Part shown: positions 43,575-55,962 of the stretch, piece by piece | How the letters are laid out: each line of letters starts with the position of its first letter | Position numbering within the stretch: position 1 is the first letter of the stretch | From: Agelas oroides | Lineage: Eukaryota > Porifera > Demospongiae > Agelasida > Agelasidae | Assembly (NCBI GenBank): GCA_949130485.1 | Contig: OX422192.1 | Coordinates: 4,162,085 to 4,226,084 of the forward strand | Direction of reading: 5' to 3' | Length of the DNA: 64,000 nt | Translations under genes and position numbers: made by a program | Notes under the pieces: generated by a model | Told to the model about the DNA's origin: nothing | Databases searched by the model: none | The model's input: only the letters and a program-made list of their open reading frames with translations

Positions 43575-43745
43575 GTAAACTTATTCGCTTCGGTGAGCGT
43601 TAGGTCCTGTTGAGGCCTAGCAAGTGATCTTCCTGTCTGTCCTACATATAGGTGGCTGAACAATCCTGACATCCAATCTGGTATACCACACCAGTCATCA
43701 TCTCCATGGGAACATGGTCCTTGACTAAGGCACTGGTGGCGACAC
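43575..43745 (-). pseudogene. GIY-YIG scrap of a Penelope-like retroelement
   Basis: Minus-strand frames read GVVYQIGCQDC, then, after a frameshift, YVGQTGRSLA. This is the GIY-YIG nuclease signature in the form used by Penelope-like elements (VYxIxCxDCxxxYVGxTGRSL), with its characteristic cysteines. The frameshift near 43657 and the absence of a reverse transcriptase upstream show it is a dead C-terminal fragment. Confidence 0.6.
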
Positions 43746-44514
43746 AACACCAGTAACAATGTAGTGTGTGGCCGTGTTGTAACGTTCAGTAGTTTAGTTT
43801 CAGTACAATATTGTGTTGCAGATTCAAAGTTTTAGCTTAGTTTTAGCTTTAGTTACTAAAGCTTAAAAGGGTCAGTATCAGTACTTTAGCTTTAGTTGAC
43901 TACCACTTTTGGGTGATTTCAAATTGGTTTAGTTAACGGACTAAGGTCTAGTTTTAGTTTAGCTAAACAGTGTGGCAGTTCATATAATACAGGCTGTTCA
44001 TCTTTATGTTTCATCACTAACTCGAACACCTATTGTACTACATTAGCAATGTATCCTACAGCCTATAGAGTGTGTACCTTGACTAGAAGCTTACTGCATT
44101 GTTTGGGATAGTTTGTATTATTCCTGCAGTATGCAGAGCTGTACTCTCGCCTGTCACACAAAACATGATTAACTGCGTAAGTGCCACATTAAGGCACTGT
44201 AGAAGAATTATGCATTGTACAAAGGAATGTATTCATGCAAAGCTGCATGGTTGTGATAAAATTGAAGTTGCAAGCATGCTATCTTAAGAGTGATTGAATG
44301 CTTCACAGACAGTCGTATGATGTGAATTTCTCTATCTCTATATTTCTCTGTTACATAGTACCTAGCTGTCTAATTGTCAGACTGTGGACACACTCCTGCA
44401 TGTAGCTATACATGTGCAGGTGACCGAGGGATGTGCTGTCACAAGGTTTCCATACATACCTCTGTTTTGATGCATCTGGCCCATTTGAAAGATGTATTTT
44501 ATTTGCAGAGTTGA

Positions 44515-44600
44515 ATGATGGTGAAAAAGACATTGAGATCCAGCCAGGATTCGAACCTGACAAGGGTTGATGTCAGTGGCAGGCATGATGTGTAATACTT
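44515..44600 (-). repeat. SINE family 1, inverted 3' fragment
   Basis: Read on the minus strand it contains CAGGTTCGAATCCTGGCTGG followed by ATCTCAATGTCTTTTT, identical in layout to the B-box half and tail of the tRNA-like unit at 44722. The A-box half is replaced by unrelated sequence. Confidence 0.65.
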
Positions 44601-44721
44601 CCAGCCTGACCGAGTCGGTACCAACCATGCAGAGTTATAGAGTTAGCCTAAGAGAGATCCAGCCTGAGAATCAAACAGTGTCTATGGATAAATGCCATCT
44701 ATCCTGTGCTCCAATGCCAGA

Positions 44722-44808
44722 GCTCCAGTGGCTCAGTTGGTAAGAGCATCTGACCGGAATTCAGAGGACCCAGGTTCAAATCCTGGCTGGATCTCAATGT
44801 CTTTTTTT
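44722..44808 (+). repeat. tRNA-derived SINE, family 1 (tRNA-like head)
   Basis: Positions 44722-44793 fold as a cloverleaf. The acceptor pairs at 6 of 7 positions, the D stem is GCTC/GAGC, the anticodon stem TCTGA/TCAGA with loop CCGGAAT, and the T stem CCAGG/CCTGG with loop TTCAAAT. The A box TGGCTCAGTTGG and B box GGTTCAAATCC are intact, and a T7 run at 44802-44808 can end Pol III transcription. The loop has C instead of the universal T at position 33, and its GGA would call for a serine tRNA, which needs a long variable arm. The tail is shared with 44515-44600. I therefore call it a SINE head rather than a working tRNA gene. Confidence 0.65.
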
Positions 44809-44972
44809 GCCATCTGGTCCATTTATTCTCTGTTCCAACCAATCACAAATTCCAGTGGCAGAGTAGTAAGACCTATAGAAGCGAATCCTGGCTGCATCTC
44901 AATATCAACATACAATGCAGCCATTGGATCACACTGTAGTTCAGATAGCTGCTATAGACCAGAGGTATTGCT

Positions 44973-45036
44973 ACTCACTCTTAAGCTTGAAATCACTGCT
45001 TCTATAGAAGCAGTGATTTCAAGCTTAAGAGTGAGT
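44973..45036. repeat. 64-bp perfect palindrome
   Basis: ACTCACTCTTAAGCTTGAAA continues through ATCACTGCTTCTA to the centre at 45004/45005, after which every base is the exact complement. There is no spacer. A partial third copy (ATAGAAGCAGT) follows at 45041-45051. No flanking duplication is visible, so it is not clearly a transposon. Confidence 0.95.
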
Positions 45037-45398
45037 TGCAATAGAAGCAGTTAATATTTTCCCAATATAACTTGATTTTTATGCTGATGGTGTTGGAAAG
45101 CATGAAGTTCAACATCTTGCTATTGACCAACCTAGCTCTCATTGTTCCTAAACTTTAGTGCTGTTGCAAAACTAAGTAAGGAACAGAGGAATCACCGATT
45201 GGGGATCCATGTAGAGTACCACCAACAGCTTGTTCCACAAATACTGTATTACAGATAAAAAGAAGAAGCCAGTGGCCCATATCAGCCTGATCTATAGAAC
45301 CCTTGTCACCCGGCATGGTTATTATAGTGAACAAACCTTTGAAGGCATGATAATTGGAGGCAGGAAAGTCAAGGGATGCATAATGTTATCCAACACAT

Positions 45399-45567
45399 AG
45401 GCATAGGAACCGGGGGGGGGGGGGGGGGGGGGGGGGCACTGGGGGCATGTGCCCCCCCCCAAGTTTTCAGTCTGTGCCACACCCACTCTATATGTCCTGT
45501 ACTATAAATTAATTTTATTAAAAACTGTGCATCCCCCCCCCCCAATCAAAAAGTCTCTCCTATGCCT
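45399..45567. mobile_element. MITE with AGGCATAGGA ends and G/C runs
   Basis: The left end AGGCATAGGAACC is followed by a run of more than 20 G. The inverted right end AGGCATAGGAGAGAC follows a C run. The layout matches known metazoan MITEs whose ends border homopolymer runs, but no target duplication is seen. Confidence 0.55.
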
Positions 45568-46595
45568 CTGCAACATGTGACAAGAGGAAGCAACTTCCTT
45601 TCAGGTTTGTTCAACAGCAAACAAACACCATAAATTATACATTGTACACCTGCATAATGGGAAGCAAAGTATGACTACTGACTGAATAGAGTGTATACTA
45701 TATATGTGCCAACAAGTTATTGGGAACAAGAGGATGTGATATCAACCTTATGTGATGCTTATGTTACCGCATAGCAATAGGTAATGCATGATAGTGTTGG
45801 TCACATAGGCTCTCATCGACCACAACTGCCAGTTCAACAGCACCTCCTTCAAGTGGTAGTTTAACTCTCCCAAATTAAGCACACTGTACACTCACCAATG
45901 TGTGGCTTGTGTGCTATCCTCCTCCTTAGAAGTGGCCACACCAGAGAACACAAGATGTTTATGGAGACTGTCAGCAGACAGAAGGAACCTACAGTTGTTT
46001 CTAGTCATGTGATCTTCAGACAATGACACTTCTCTATTTCAGTCATGTGACAGTGTTCTAAGTAGCATATTTATTAAAAAAATATGTGCTACTTTCAAAA
46101 GCATGTAGCCCATTGTTTTGATATGTACATTCCTTACTCTCTAGCATTCCATGTGCTTTCTGGAACTTGACCAACAACATGAATTTGCTTGCCACCGTCA
46201 TTCAAAGGGATTGCTGACACCATGCATTGTTGGGTGAGCCTTAGTGAGCTTCATCACTTCTTCCCAGGAAGCTACTATGGCTTGAACATTATGGTACCAA
46301 TACGACCCGCACTCAATGCAATAAGATAGCAGGGGACTGTCTACCACACTATATAGTTCTTACTCAAACAGCTTAATTAGAGAATGCTGTGCCACCATTT
46401 CAATCGACATGCCAAGTGTCAGGTATTGGCCAGTCATGCTTTTTACTGAAAACTTTGAATTCAATAATAGCTCACTCCATTTATAGTCATTCACAATCAG
46501 GCGAATGCCCCAGTCACATACCTGACAGTCGCTGGGGCATTTCAGTACCACCAGTGCAGTACATATAGAGGATTGTGAGAGCTGTTTGTCCAGTT
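45568..46595. other. Unassigned DNA
   Basis: I found no exon with paired splice sites, no RNA fold and no repeat shared with other parts of the window. Confidence 0.35.
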
Positions 46596-46690
46596 TTTGT
46601 AGCTCAGTGGCAGAGCACTGGCACCCCAAGTCAGGTGTCCTGGGTTTGATTCCTGGTGACTGCTGGCTTTTCACTTCCATCTATTTCGTC
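46596..46690 (+). repeat. tRNA-derived SINE, family 2, copy 2
   Basis: A box TAGCTCAGTGG, D stem GCTC/GAGC, an anticodon-like arm CTGGC/GTCAG, B box GGGTTTGATTCC, then the tail GGCTTTTCACTTCC.TCTATTTC. The tail matches 19297-19400. The acceptor stem does not pair, so it is not a tRNA gene. Confidence 0.7.
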
Positions 46691-47256
46691 TCATAATATC
46701 TTAATTCCAGCACAAGGCAAGATGTTCTAATTATAAGCAGTCACACCGGTGCCATAGCTCTCCATCTCAGTGCTTTTTTCCCCTTCTTGTCTGTGGTGGT
46801 CAAGAATTGAAGTCATCCTGGGTGGAGGGAAATGAACAAGATTTATTTTGTATACACAAGAGGGATAAGGATGAAGGTGAGGTTGTATGTACCAACTCCA
46901 CTGGTTGGGACTATATAGTACAGAAATGACTCATCATTACAAGCATACTGCAGTAAACAAGCTGAGACTGTGTGGTAGCTATGGGGACAATAGATTTTGT
47001 TTACGCAGACTTGGAATTTGACTTATGTATTTTTTGTGAAAGTTTTGTTTACACAAATTTGTAAGAATGTGACTGTAAGGATGTACATTCGGAGACCGTG
47101 GTGTTTAGGGCCAAAGGGTGAGAGGCTGCTGCATTCCTAGCCTAGCGCAGATGCTCACAGGGACCTGAGACTTTCATGGTATTGTAGCAGAAGCGTAGAT
47201 AGCTAACTGATTGGCTGAGGAAACCTCAGAGTAATGCAACTAGCCTGTGAATGGTA

Positions 47257-47461
47257 TGCTCCACCTCACCCACTGAATGGGGTAGGAGAGAGTGGGGATT
47301 TATCATGTCAATTCCCCATTTATGAGGGTGTACTTTGCCTATATATAATGAATGCTAGTAGCAAATCCCCCACCCTGCCAGTCTCACGGGGCACAAATTC
47401 ATTGGCAATCCCCCAACTCTCCTCCCATCCTCGTCCCAGGAAGGTAGGGTAGGGCATACCA
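47257..47461. repeat. Imperfect inverted repeat
   Basis: GTATGCTCCACCTCACCC..GGGTAGGAGAGAGTGGGG pairs with CCCCAACTCTCCTCCC..GGTAGGGTAGGGCATAC around about 110 bp. It is probably an old MITE. Its boundaries are approximate. Confidence 0.5.
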
Positions 47462-47659
47462 TTGATATGTGAACTTATGGCAACAGCTATAATAAGCACT
47501 CGAAATCCCAACCATGAACAGAAAAATGTCTTGGTATCTAAGTTTATTGCTCAAATGGTGGCAGTGCCTCCTCCTAAACTCCCATCCTACAAACTCGGGT
47601 GAACTATGCCCACAAACTAGTTCCACCCTGATGTGAACCAACGCCAGTAGGGACGAGCC

Positions 47660-48141
47660 TGAGCAAGCTGGTAGCGCTAGATTGTCTGTATTAAAGAAGC
47701 AACCTGTGGTGCCAACCCAGACAGCAGAGCCAAAGTACTGGCTGACCTGCTTCTGTGTGTGTCACGTTTACTGATTGGATGCTGGAAAGAAGACTTGCTT
47801 CTGTGTTTGTTTTATTGATTGTACACTGGACAGTCTCATCAGCACAGCTGGTCTCACCAAATGGGAGTCCTGCATGCGTGTGGCAGAACACAACGGGGCA
47901 AGAAAGCTGGGTAGTAAATGTAGACTACAAAACGATGCATATCGACAACAAAACATTCACTTCCACATTAAGTTTGCTGCTTAGTCATTCATCTGCATTT
48001 GTGCAAGAATGTGGAGCCAAGGTTAAGGCCAGTTTTCTTGCAAATGAAAAGAGTCTTGATGCTAATGTGGCTCCACACGTGCGCATGGTAGTTTTGGTGC
48101 AGTTCAAGCAATGCAGTCTTATGTGTATACAATATATGTAA
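47660..48141 (+). other. Weak coding candidate, unidentified
   Basis: A 128-codon frame at 47755-48141 has a hydrophobic N-terminal stretch (LASVFVLLIVHWTVSSAQ) that could be a signal peptide, then two N-glycosylation-type sites. An overlapping frame is equally open, and an upstream frame reads EPEQAGSARLSVLKKQPVV before a stop. The evidence is insufficient to choose; no domain is recognised. Confidence 0.2.
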
Positions 48142-48569
48142 CTCATAGCTGTAGTGTGTTTGGACAATTTAGCAGTTTGAACATGGATTAGCATGGTTAT
48201 AGAATTTAGATATATACATGCTTTGCCAGCTCATAACTATGTATTATTAAAGGGCAGCAATACTAATTTGTTGTTAACACATGCAGTGGTGAAAGTTCTT
48301 GTTCTCAACTTCTCATGCAGTAAATTCAGCTCCCGTATAGCTACTTGAATTCTTGGCAAGTCCAAGTCCAGTGCAGTTGGTGCACTCTAAGTAATCGATT
48401 TACACCTTGGAATTTGATTGTCATGTATGTCAAACTGTATGGTGGGGCCAAACACCAATAGCTACATCAGAATTTGGTTGCTGGCCAGTGCAAATCAGGC
48501 TTGCAGGCCACTGTATTCCTACACCAGTATTTTATGAGGTGTCAATTTCCTCTATGAACAAGTGATAAG

Positions 48570-49472
48570 GTGATACTTAATCAGCAGCGCTACATTTGGA
48601 TTCCACACATCATTGAGAAGTTACACCGAGTTGTGAATCCACTCTTGGTGATCCCCTCTGATAATGCCTTGCAGGAGGTCATCTCAGGCATTCAACAGCT
48701 GTCTGGAGATAATGTATACAGTGGAGTGTTCCTAAAATCATACAGGTTTTATTTAGCTGATATATATATATTCTGACCTTATACCAAGGTATTTCCTAGG
48801 CCTTTTGTGGCAAATCCAGCCCACAGCAGTTGCTGATCTGGCTTGCCACATAACACTTCATTAGTGATTGTGCAAACAAGTTTCACAGATGATCTACATT
48901 AGCCATGCACTATTGTGTCATGCACTATTTATTGGGAGTAAATATTTAGCAAGATTCCTGCTTCCTTCATGGCATGACATTGTGTACTCCATCCCTGCAT
49001 GCTATATACATAGTGTATTGTGCCCATGCCTGAATGAAATACTTTGGCTCCATGCATAATTTTTTAAAGCTCTCCTGTTTGGCATGCAGGTTTAGCAGTC
49101 GATCATTTCCATGTTCAGCAGTTCTATGCAGCGTCACTTGGGTCAGTACACATCCACCTGGTTGTGAGTTCCATCAGCAGGAGGAAGAGTAATTGCACAA
49201 AAATTGCAATCACAATGACTGGCAATTACCCCAAGGGAGTTGTGACTCATCTGACAGACAGTACAGCAAGAATTCAAAGTGGAGCTCTTCAATTTTTGTA
49301 TGATGATCCCAGCAGTGAACAAGTGTTGAAGCCTACGCTGATGAACAGCTTCAGTGGGGCAGAGATAAGCACACAGCATCAGCAGTTCACTGCTCAATGC
49401 CCACCGATTGTCACTGCTAATGAATTCTTATTAGATGAGCTTGTGAAAGTTGTGATAAAGGATGTCCTTTAG
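48570..49472 (+). CDS. Unidentified exon-like ORFs, possible ATPase-type fragment
   Basis: The frame open from a GCATGCAG acceptor at 49089 to TAG at 49470 gives about 127 codons, with segments GALQFLYDDPSSEQVL and QCPPIVTANEF. A DDP segment followed by PIVTAN is reminiscent of Walker B and sensor-1 positions in AAA/SF3-type ATPases, but the P-loop is not in view, so this is only a guess. A second frame at 48570-48745 (IIEKLHRVVNPLLVIPSDN) lies upstream but its splice phase does not fit. It may be a decayed gene. Confidence 0.35.
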
Positions 49473-50480
49473 TTCCTGCACACAGGTACGCTGCACAAGC
49501 TAATTTTGGTTCCCTTTCACACTAAGCATTTGCAGTGTCAATAGACAATCTGGACAGAATCCTTAGGGATAGGGAGAGGTCAACAAATGCTCTAGAAGCT
49601 ACGTGTCAGGAGAGAGAGGGATGTTGATGTCAGAAGAGAAAGATATACGGATACCATGCAGTGAATAGAAGTGTAATGACATTAGAGGGGAATGTCAAGT
49701 GGTAGTGCATGCACCACCAATAAGGGAGTCATAAGACACATGCTACAGCACACAGCCAGAAGTCAAATTGTAGTACCAGTTTGAATAGGTGTCCTTACTG
49801 CACTCGACACAGAGTTACATATGTGTACCTCCTCAGCATGCTATATGACGGTCAGAGTAAATAAACTTATATACATTGATAAGCCATCTGCACCAGTTGA
49901 CAATCTTAATCGCTTGAGTAAGCACAGCAGGGACTAGGGGCTGTTAGTAGTGTTGTAGTTGAGGTCCCATTAACCTCACTGCCTAATGCACAGCCAACCA
50001 TGCTACCCATGTACATGTACTGCATGGCTTATATAATAGAGTCTGGTATGCTTTTAATAAGTATCTCTATATCAGATCATACAGTTCCTGAAGTTACTTC
50101 AAGTGGTTTGTTGGACCATTTCTAGGCTGTTACTGTTCTATGGCAGGCTCTACAACAAGAGGGATCAACTGCACCAATCATCAGTCTGTTTGTTGTGCAG
50201 TATGCCCAATACTGCCACAACAGATGATGAAATTTTGAGGTAACATTACGCTGAATTTAAAATCGAAAGTTTTATGATTTATACAACTTTGTCCCTACAT
50301 GCACAGGTTTTGAAGGTGGTAACCCCTAAAGTGTGATATCATCCACCAGCTAGTCAACTCATTCCTGGAATAAGCATGCATGTGGCCCACCCTTCTGAGA
50401 TTGTCCTTCGTCGGCCCCTACGGCCAATGAGATTACTGCAGGCCATCAGTGCTTCTTGCCAGATAATTATCCACTGACAA

Positions 50481-50989
50481 ATGACAATTCCCAGGAGCTG
50501 TTTTATCCAAGAAAGGGCATGTGTCACAGTGCCAAGAGAAGTGCTTTCTGAAGAATTTTTCACATTCTTGAATGAAAGTATGCAATACAGTTGTGCGCTA
50601 TGCAACTGTGTTTGTGGTTCAACTGTTATCGTTGCTATTCCACAGCTCAATCTGATTCAGATGAAGCTATACAGAAGAGCAAGAAGCACAAGAAACATAG
50701 CAAGGAGAGATATGACCCCAACTCAGAAGGAAGTAAGTTCAAGGTAATACACCAACCACATCTGGAGAAAAGCCTTGGTACACTTCTGAGCATGAAGGTT
50801 GATAAGTATTTGGTGTTCAATGTCAAAATTAACTTTAAGTTACATTAAGATGTACATGATACTTGTCACATTGTATCACACATACCATAATTTTATGCAT
50901 TCATACTGAACAACAGGAAGGTGAGAGACAACAGGAGAGAAATCAGCACAAGAAGAAAAGGAATAAGAGGGGGAAAAAAACGAAATGAG
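50481..50989 (+). CDS. Possible 3' exons of the same unidentified gene
   Basis: One frame at 50481-50747 reads EEFFTFLNESMQYSCALC. After an ATTCCACAG acceptor near 50644, another reads SDSDEAIQKSKKHKKHSKER and reaches a GTAAGT donor near 50734. A lysine-rich terminal segment (KKKRNKRGKKTK, stop near 50987) follows at 50930. The basic tail suggests a nuclear or nucleic-acid-binding protein. Several junctions are ambiguous. Confidence 0.3.
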
Positions 50990-51887
50990 GCTAGTCAAGA
51001 ACCTATAGTTAGAGGTTTGTTTATCAGATCTTCAGACCGTGCATGCATTGTTCTTTGATCCAGAACCAAATGTGGTAGGTCAATAAGGAACTACAACTGT
51101 AGTCCTTGATAAAAAATCTACCAGTAAGGGTTACAATACTAATAGGGTATGCTTTGGAATAATTGCACAGTGAGAAGTGAGAAGCAAGCACTGCAAACAC
51201 TGCAAACACAAGAAGAGCAAGCACTGCAGACAGAAGAGATAAAGGATAGCAGACATTGAATCTACACAAATAGGTTAGTTCTAGATCTATTATAGCTAAA
51301 TATTGAAATACATACATATTCATACCACAACCAGCACATTTCTATCCAGAACAAGATCTATCCAGACTTGGATTCTTACTCACAACCTGGTGATGCAGGT
51401 GAACAAGAGGGTGTTGCGTCTGTTATTCTCAGTGAAAAATTTTATCATGCCACAAGCTGGTAATACAATTTGGTGCAGGTAATTAAACCATGCAAACCAA
51501 TGTTACATATTTTGTTCCCTGATAACAGATGAGGAAACTTCAAGCAAAAATACAAGACAATAAAAAGATCCAGAAACAAAATTAATACAGATTGGAGATC
51601 GAATCTGAGCTTGTGGGTTAGTATATACTCATCAGAGAATGTATCTATAGGACTTTTAACGTGAAGTTGATTGTTGTCATGTCTCTTATTAACACAAAAT
51701 ATCATGACATTTATTTGCTTATCAATACTTCACATGCAATTAATTTCATTCCGTGCACTAGCGATTGAGCCAAAATGTACAAAGACTGATGAACTTCCAT
51801 ATAAATCTTTATAGCTGCACATTTACTGTACTTACGTCAGTGCATACACTATTCCAATCCTTCCATGTTCTTCAATCTTACATGTAA

Positions 51888-51971
51888 ACACACACAGGCA
51901 CACACACACATACACACACACATGCACACCCACACACAGCACACCCACCCCCCACACACATACACACACAC

Positions 51972-52009
<38 letters not shown>

Positions 52010-52010
52010 T
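51888..52010. repeat. (CA)n microsatellite
   Basis: About 120 bp of ACAC with interruptions (TACACACACACATGC, CACCCC). The minus-strand frame of 72 codons across it yields only Cys-Val repeats and is not a gene. Confidence 0.95.
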
Positions 52011-52504
52011 CCTCTCGCCCTCCTGGTGATCTCTGGGTTTCATGTAGTGCAAGAAGAGTCTATCCACAAAAGATGCTTATGTGTTGGAGCTACTCCAGTG
52101 AAACATCCAGCTTCAGGTAGTTATTTCCCTAGTTATAGCTTTCTAAATCAACTGACGCACATGAATTCCTCTGCATAATCACTAATACATGCATGTGAAC
52201 ATGAAATTCAACGTATGCATGCACGTCTACATGTACGTGAGAGATACATGCACAAAATTTACAATCATGCTGGAATCAGCCTACAGTACCAATACAAAAA
52301 CAAAAGCATGGTAAATCACACCCATCCATCCAATAAACCTCAGTGCCTGTAATATGTAAGGAATGCAAGGTGCACAAGTGTATTTTATGCATAGTGTACC
52401 ACCCTGAGATGGCAATGGTGTATGCTCAGCTGCATCTTATACTCAGCCCAGCAAAAGCACTGGATGCACGTATTTATCAACCTGCTTCTAAACAACATGC
52501 ACAT

Positions 52505-53226
52505 CGACTTTACCACCTACATATCTAATAATTGGTGATACAACAATTAAATACTGCACATATAAATCTGAATATGCAGGTAAAAAAAAAAAACAGGTAA
52601 ATTCACTGGAATTCAGGGTGTTTACCTAGCAAGGAACAAACAGATTCTGCAATAATAAAGTGGTGCACAACTCTTTCTCTGTTGGCCTGCCACCTAGCTA
52701 TGATACCCTCTTCTGCATTATTGTTCACAAGCTTGTTGTCATTTTCTGAGAGTGGCACGTGCCACTAGGGGACATAAACTAAGTAAAAACCTTTATACTT
52801 CAAAATATATCGATTTAATGCGGAAAGGTGAGTAAGAGAGGAAGCGGGTTGTTCAACAGCAAACTCAATTTTTACATTCTACATCTACACTGTAGGAAAC
52901 ATGAAATATGATATAACAACTCACTTAAGCCATGCTTGGTGAATGTACATCAGCAACTCTAGTAACATTACAGAGGTACATACTGTGGCATTATGCTTTG
53001 AGATCTCAAAACACTGATGGCCCCTTCGATTCCTAGAGAGCCACTGCAATGTGCTCGCCTCTGTCATACATGATGGTTAATCTCTGATTAATCACTCATG
53101 ATTACTTATGCACTACATATCTAATAATTGGTGATACAACAATTGAACACTGCACATATAAATCTGAATATGCAGGTTAGAAAAAGAGCTAAATTCAAGG
53201 AACAAAGAGATTCTGCAATATTTCTC
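52505..53226. repeat. Direct repeat pair, about 140 bp, 600 bp apart
   Basis: The segments 52515-52660 and 53113-53226 share CTACATATCTAATAATTGGT, GATACAACAATT.AA.ACTGC, ATAAATCTGAATATGCAGGT and AACAGATTCTGCAATA. The second copy lacks an internal stretch. The intervening 450 bp are unassigned. Confidence 0.65.
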
Positions 53227-53465
53227 TGTAGCTACTTATACACACATGCACCAGGGACAAAAACTTGGGAAATATTTACTTACATTTGAATCTGCAGAAC
53301 CCACAATTTCCCTATCAGCTAGCATAGGGTCATAGAGAAATGCTTTTTACTAGTAAATATAAAATTGATAGCAAAAGTACAATACCATCCCATAAAATTT
53401 GCACATCTCAAAATAGTGCATTATATCGCTCAATGTGCTGTATCTCAATTGCTTGCAATACTGTC

Positions 53466-53835
53466 ATGTGTTTACTTGTAGACAGCAACTGCTGAGTATC
53501 ATTTATGTTGTCATGTAGAACTTGTTCATAGTCCTAGTAACATGTGGCCATGCATTTGGGGTTCAGTTAGCATCACACAGAGGTGATAAATGTAAAAGCA
53601 ATCAGCCATGAGCTATATATACAGTGCATTAGCGTACAAAATGCACTGTTCTTAGGTTCACAAATAGCATAGGCACCTCTGCTATGGAACGCATATTTAG
53701 TTTTGCTTAATTATTAGGCATGTGTTTACTTGTATTATAGGCAGCTGATGTTTGCATTTTGTGCAACTCTCAATTATCCATTGTGTTGTCATGTAGAACT
53801 TGCTTTACTGATAATATGGCCATACATTTGATTAG
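53466..53835. repeat. Direct repeat pair, about 90 bp
   Basis: TGTTTACTTGTA, GTTGTCATGTAGAACTTG and ATATGGCCAT.CATTTG-type words occur in the same order at 53468-53560 and 53725-53835. Identity is moderate with indels. Confidence 0.5.
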
Positions 53836-55960
53836 CTAGTCAGTGCTGTTGACTGTGAAACTCCACCATGATGTCAGCAAACGATCACACATAAATCTGA
53901 GTGACTGATGACCTTAAATGCTCCATCCACTCAAAATCGGTAAAAAATTGCAGACACCTGCGCTCAAACCCAGCAGTGTACATTCTGGAACACAAACAAA
54001 CCTACTGAATCTATTATTTAGGTCTCTAATTGTGTTTTAGCGATGTAACTGTACTGTGTCCTAGCTAATTGGCCTGCCAGGCACATGATAGTATCCCCTT
54101 ATTTATGATTAAGGGAGAGAGCAGTTGCAATACCTAGTCATATAACAGATTTTTTTGTAAGTACCATAAGGCTGCAATTTGTTGATTTTTAGTTTCTCAT
54201 CAGGTGCTTCCCCTGCACACAATGCAGGCAGGAGGGTATTACCATTGTTCATCCAACAGATATTTCTCACAAGAGAAGTTGACAATCGTGATGGCAAGAT
54301 GATCGTCGCTCATTGTCCGCTATTACCTTTTACTAAATTTTGGTAAGGTATGTGTTCACTGTACACCAAAAAAAAGCATTGTGTATAGCCTTAATCCTGA
54401 CCCAAAGCACCCCCTCCCTTGAAGTTTTGATGACCTGTATAAGCAGCGTCACATATATAATGAATATTCGAGAAAGATCCTAAAATTATGAGTTCATTAC
54501 GTCCATCAGGTTAGTTGTACTCAGCTACAGGTTAGCTGTAAAATGTATGTTAGCCTCCTTTCCATGCTCCTCTCTCTTGTTGCATACTAGTATGCAGATG
54601 GGAAGAACCTGGGGTGTGACTAAATGCTGTCTCTTACGTATTTTACTGAATAGAGACCATAGTTTGGACTCTGCTGATTCTGTCTGCCGAGAGTTTAACT
54701 TGAAAAAAAGGTAGCATAGTTTCACATAGCCAAACTTTCCAGTGAGAATCTGGCTATGTGTGAGTAGGGGCAGCATGCCTCCAGACTTCCCCTACCTCCT
54801 ATCCACCCACCTTCCATTCACCCCTATTGTCCGACATCACCGGATTAGTTCCTCCACACACAGGGTTTACCCCCTGCAAAAGGGCCAGAGAAATCAGCCC
54901 GGTGCCTTCTGCACATCATAAATTATGACCAAAACTGCAAAAGAGTGTATAATAATTATGTGCACCGTTAATGACCTACCAGTTCGTACCTGCTCCATAC
55001 TCATAATTGGCTGCAAATAGCTAACTAGATACGAGGTCTTTTACCTGTTGTGGAGCCTACAGTCTGCCTGCAGTGCCGCGAGTGACGGAGTGTTTTCCAC
55101 AATTTGCTAGCGGATATCGTGGGACGTGGAACGTGGAACGCGGATTAACGGACTTGTGGTGACGTAATGTTTATTTGAGAGTCCCGCCCACATATTTCTG
55201 ATTAATACTTAGAGTTGTTTTCCACTTGCGATCTACTGGGATAGAGAGATACAGGGAGACCCATCCAAATTTTCGAAGGTGAGTTGGATTACTGTGCGAG
55301 GGCTGACTAACAAGCCAGGCTTTTCACAGAACAGAGAGACCAGTCGACACTTAACCTGTCAGTCTCCCATATTTGATAGTAGCTGCCCCGTGAGGAGAAT
55401 TATGCAGCCCAAACATGATAAAAACACATTGTCTAATCATTGTTGTCATACATACTTGTCATTGCCATTGTGTTACTAGACAATACACAATGTTTTGATG
55501 TGTACATGTAAATGATTGTGTGTTCTCAAATGGAAATGAATTTGATGGGTGTGGTTTTGCATGACATGCACTAAGTTCCTCTGATGTAGTCGTTTCACCA
55601 ACCACAACCTGGGAGATTGAGAATATTGAACTCAGCAGAAGACTAGTCCCTCTAGATAGTTGCACTGAGTGCATGGTGTTGTGATTATCAAGGTTCTCCA
55701 TACTTGCAGTCGTCTGCATGCCATTCAAGTCTCTTGTCTGTAGGGAACATTCTCATTGAGTCAAATGATAGTTGCCCCAATAGCAATCAGAAGGCTACAC
55801 GTCACCATTGAATCAGATGGCAGCTGCATGTCCCAGATATGAAACCCTATCAAGGTCCAGTGCTAGCCTCATAGTCTGGACCACAAACATGTTACTGCAA
55901 CCAGTGCTACCTGCTGCAGGTGATATAACTTTGGACTTGAATGTGCTTGGTCCTTCTCTG
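53836..55960. other. Unassigned DNA
   Basis: Several open frames of 60-90 codons on the minus strand have no recognised domain. A CG-rich patch at 55065-55150 (TGACGTAAT, GGACGTGGAACG words) could be a promoter but has no exon attached. Confidence 0.35.
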
Positions 55961-55962
55961 TA

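Noticed and set aside
44722-44793. A functional tRNA gene with GGA anticodon
   Set aside because: Position 33 is C, a serine tRNA would need a long variable arm, the acceptor has a mismatch, and the tail is shared with another repeat copy. SINE is the better reading.
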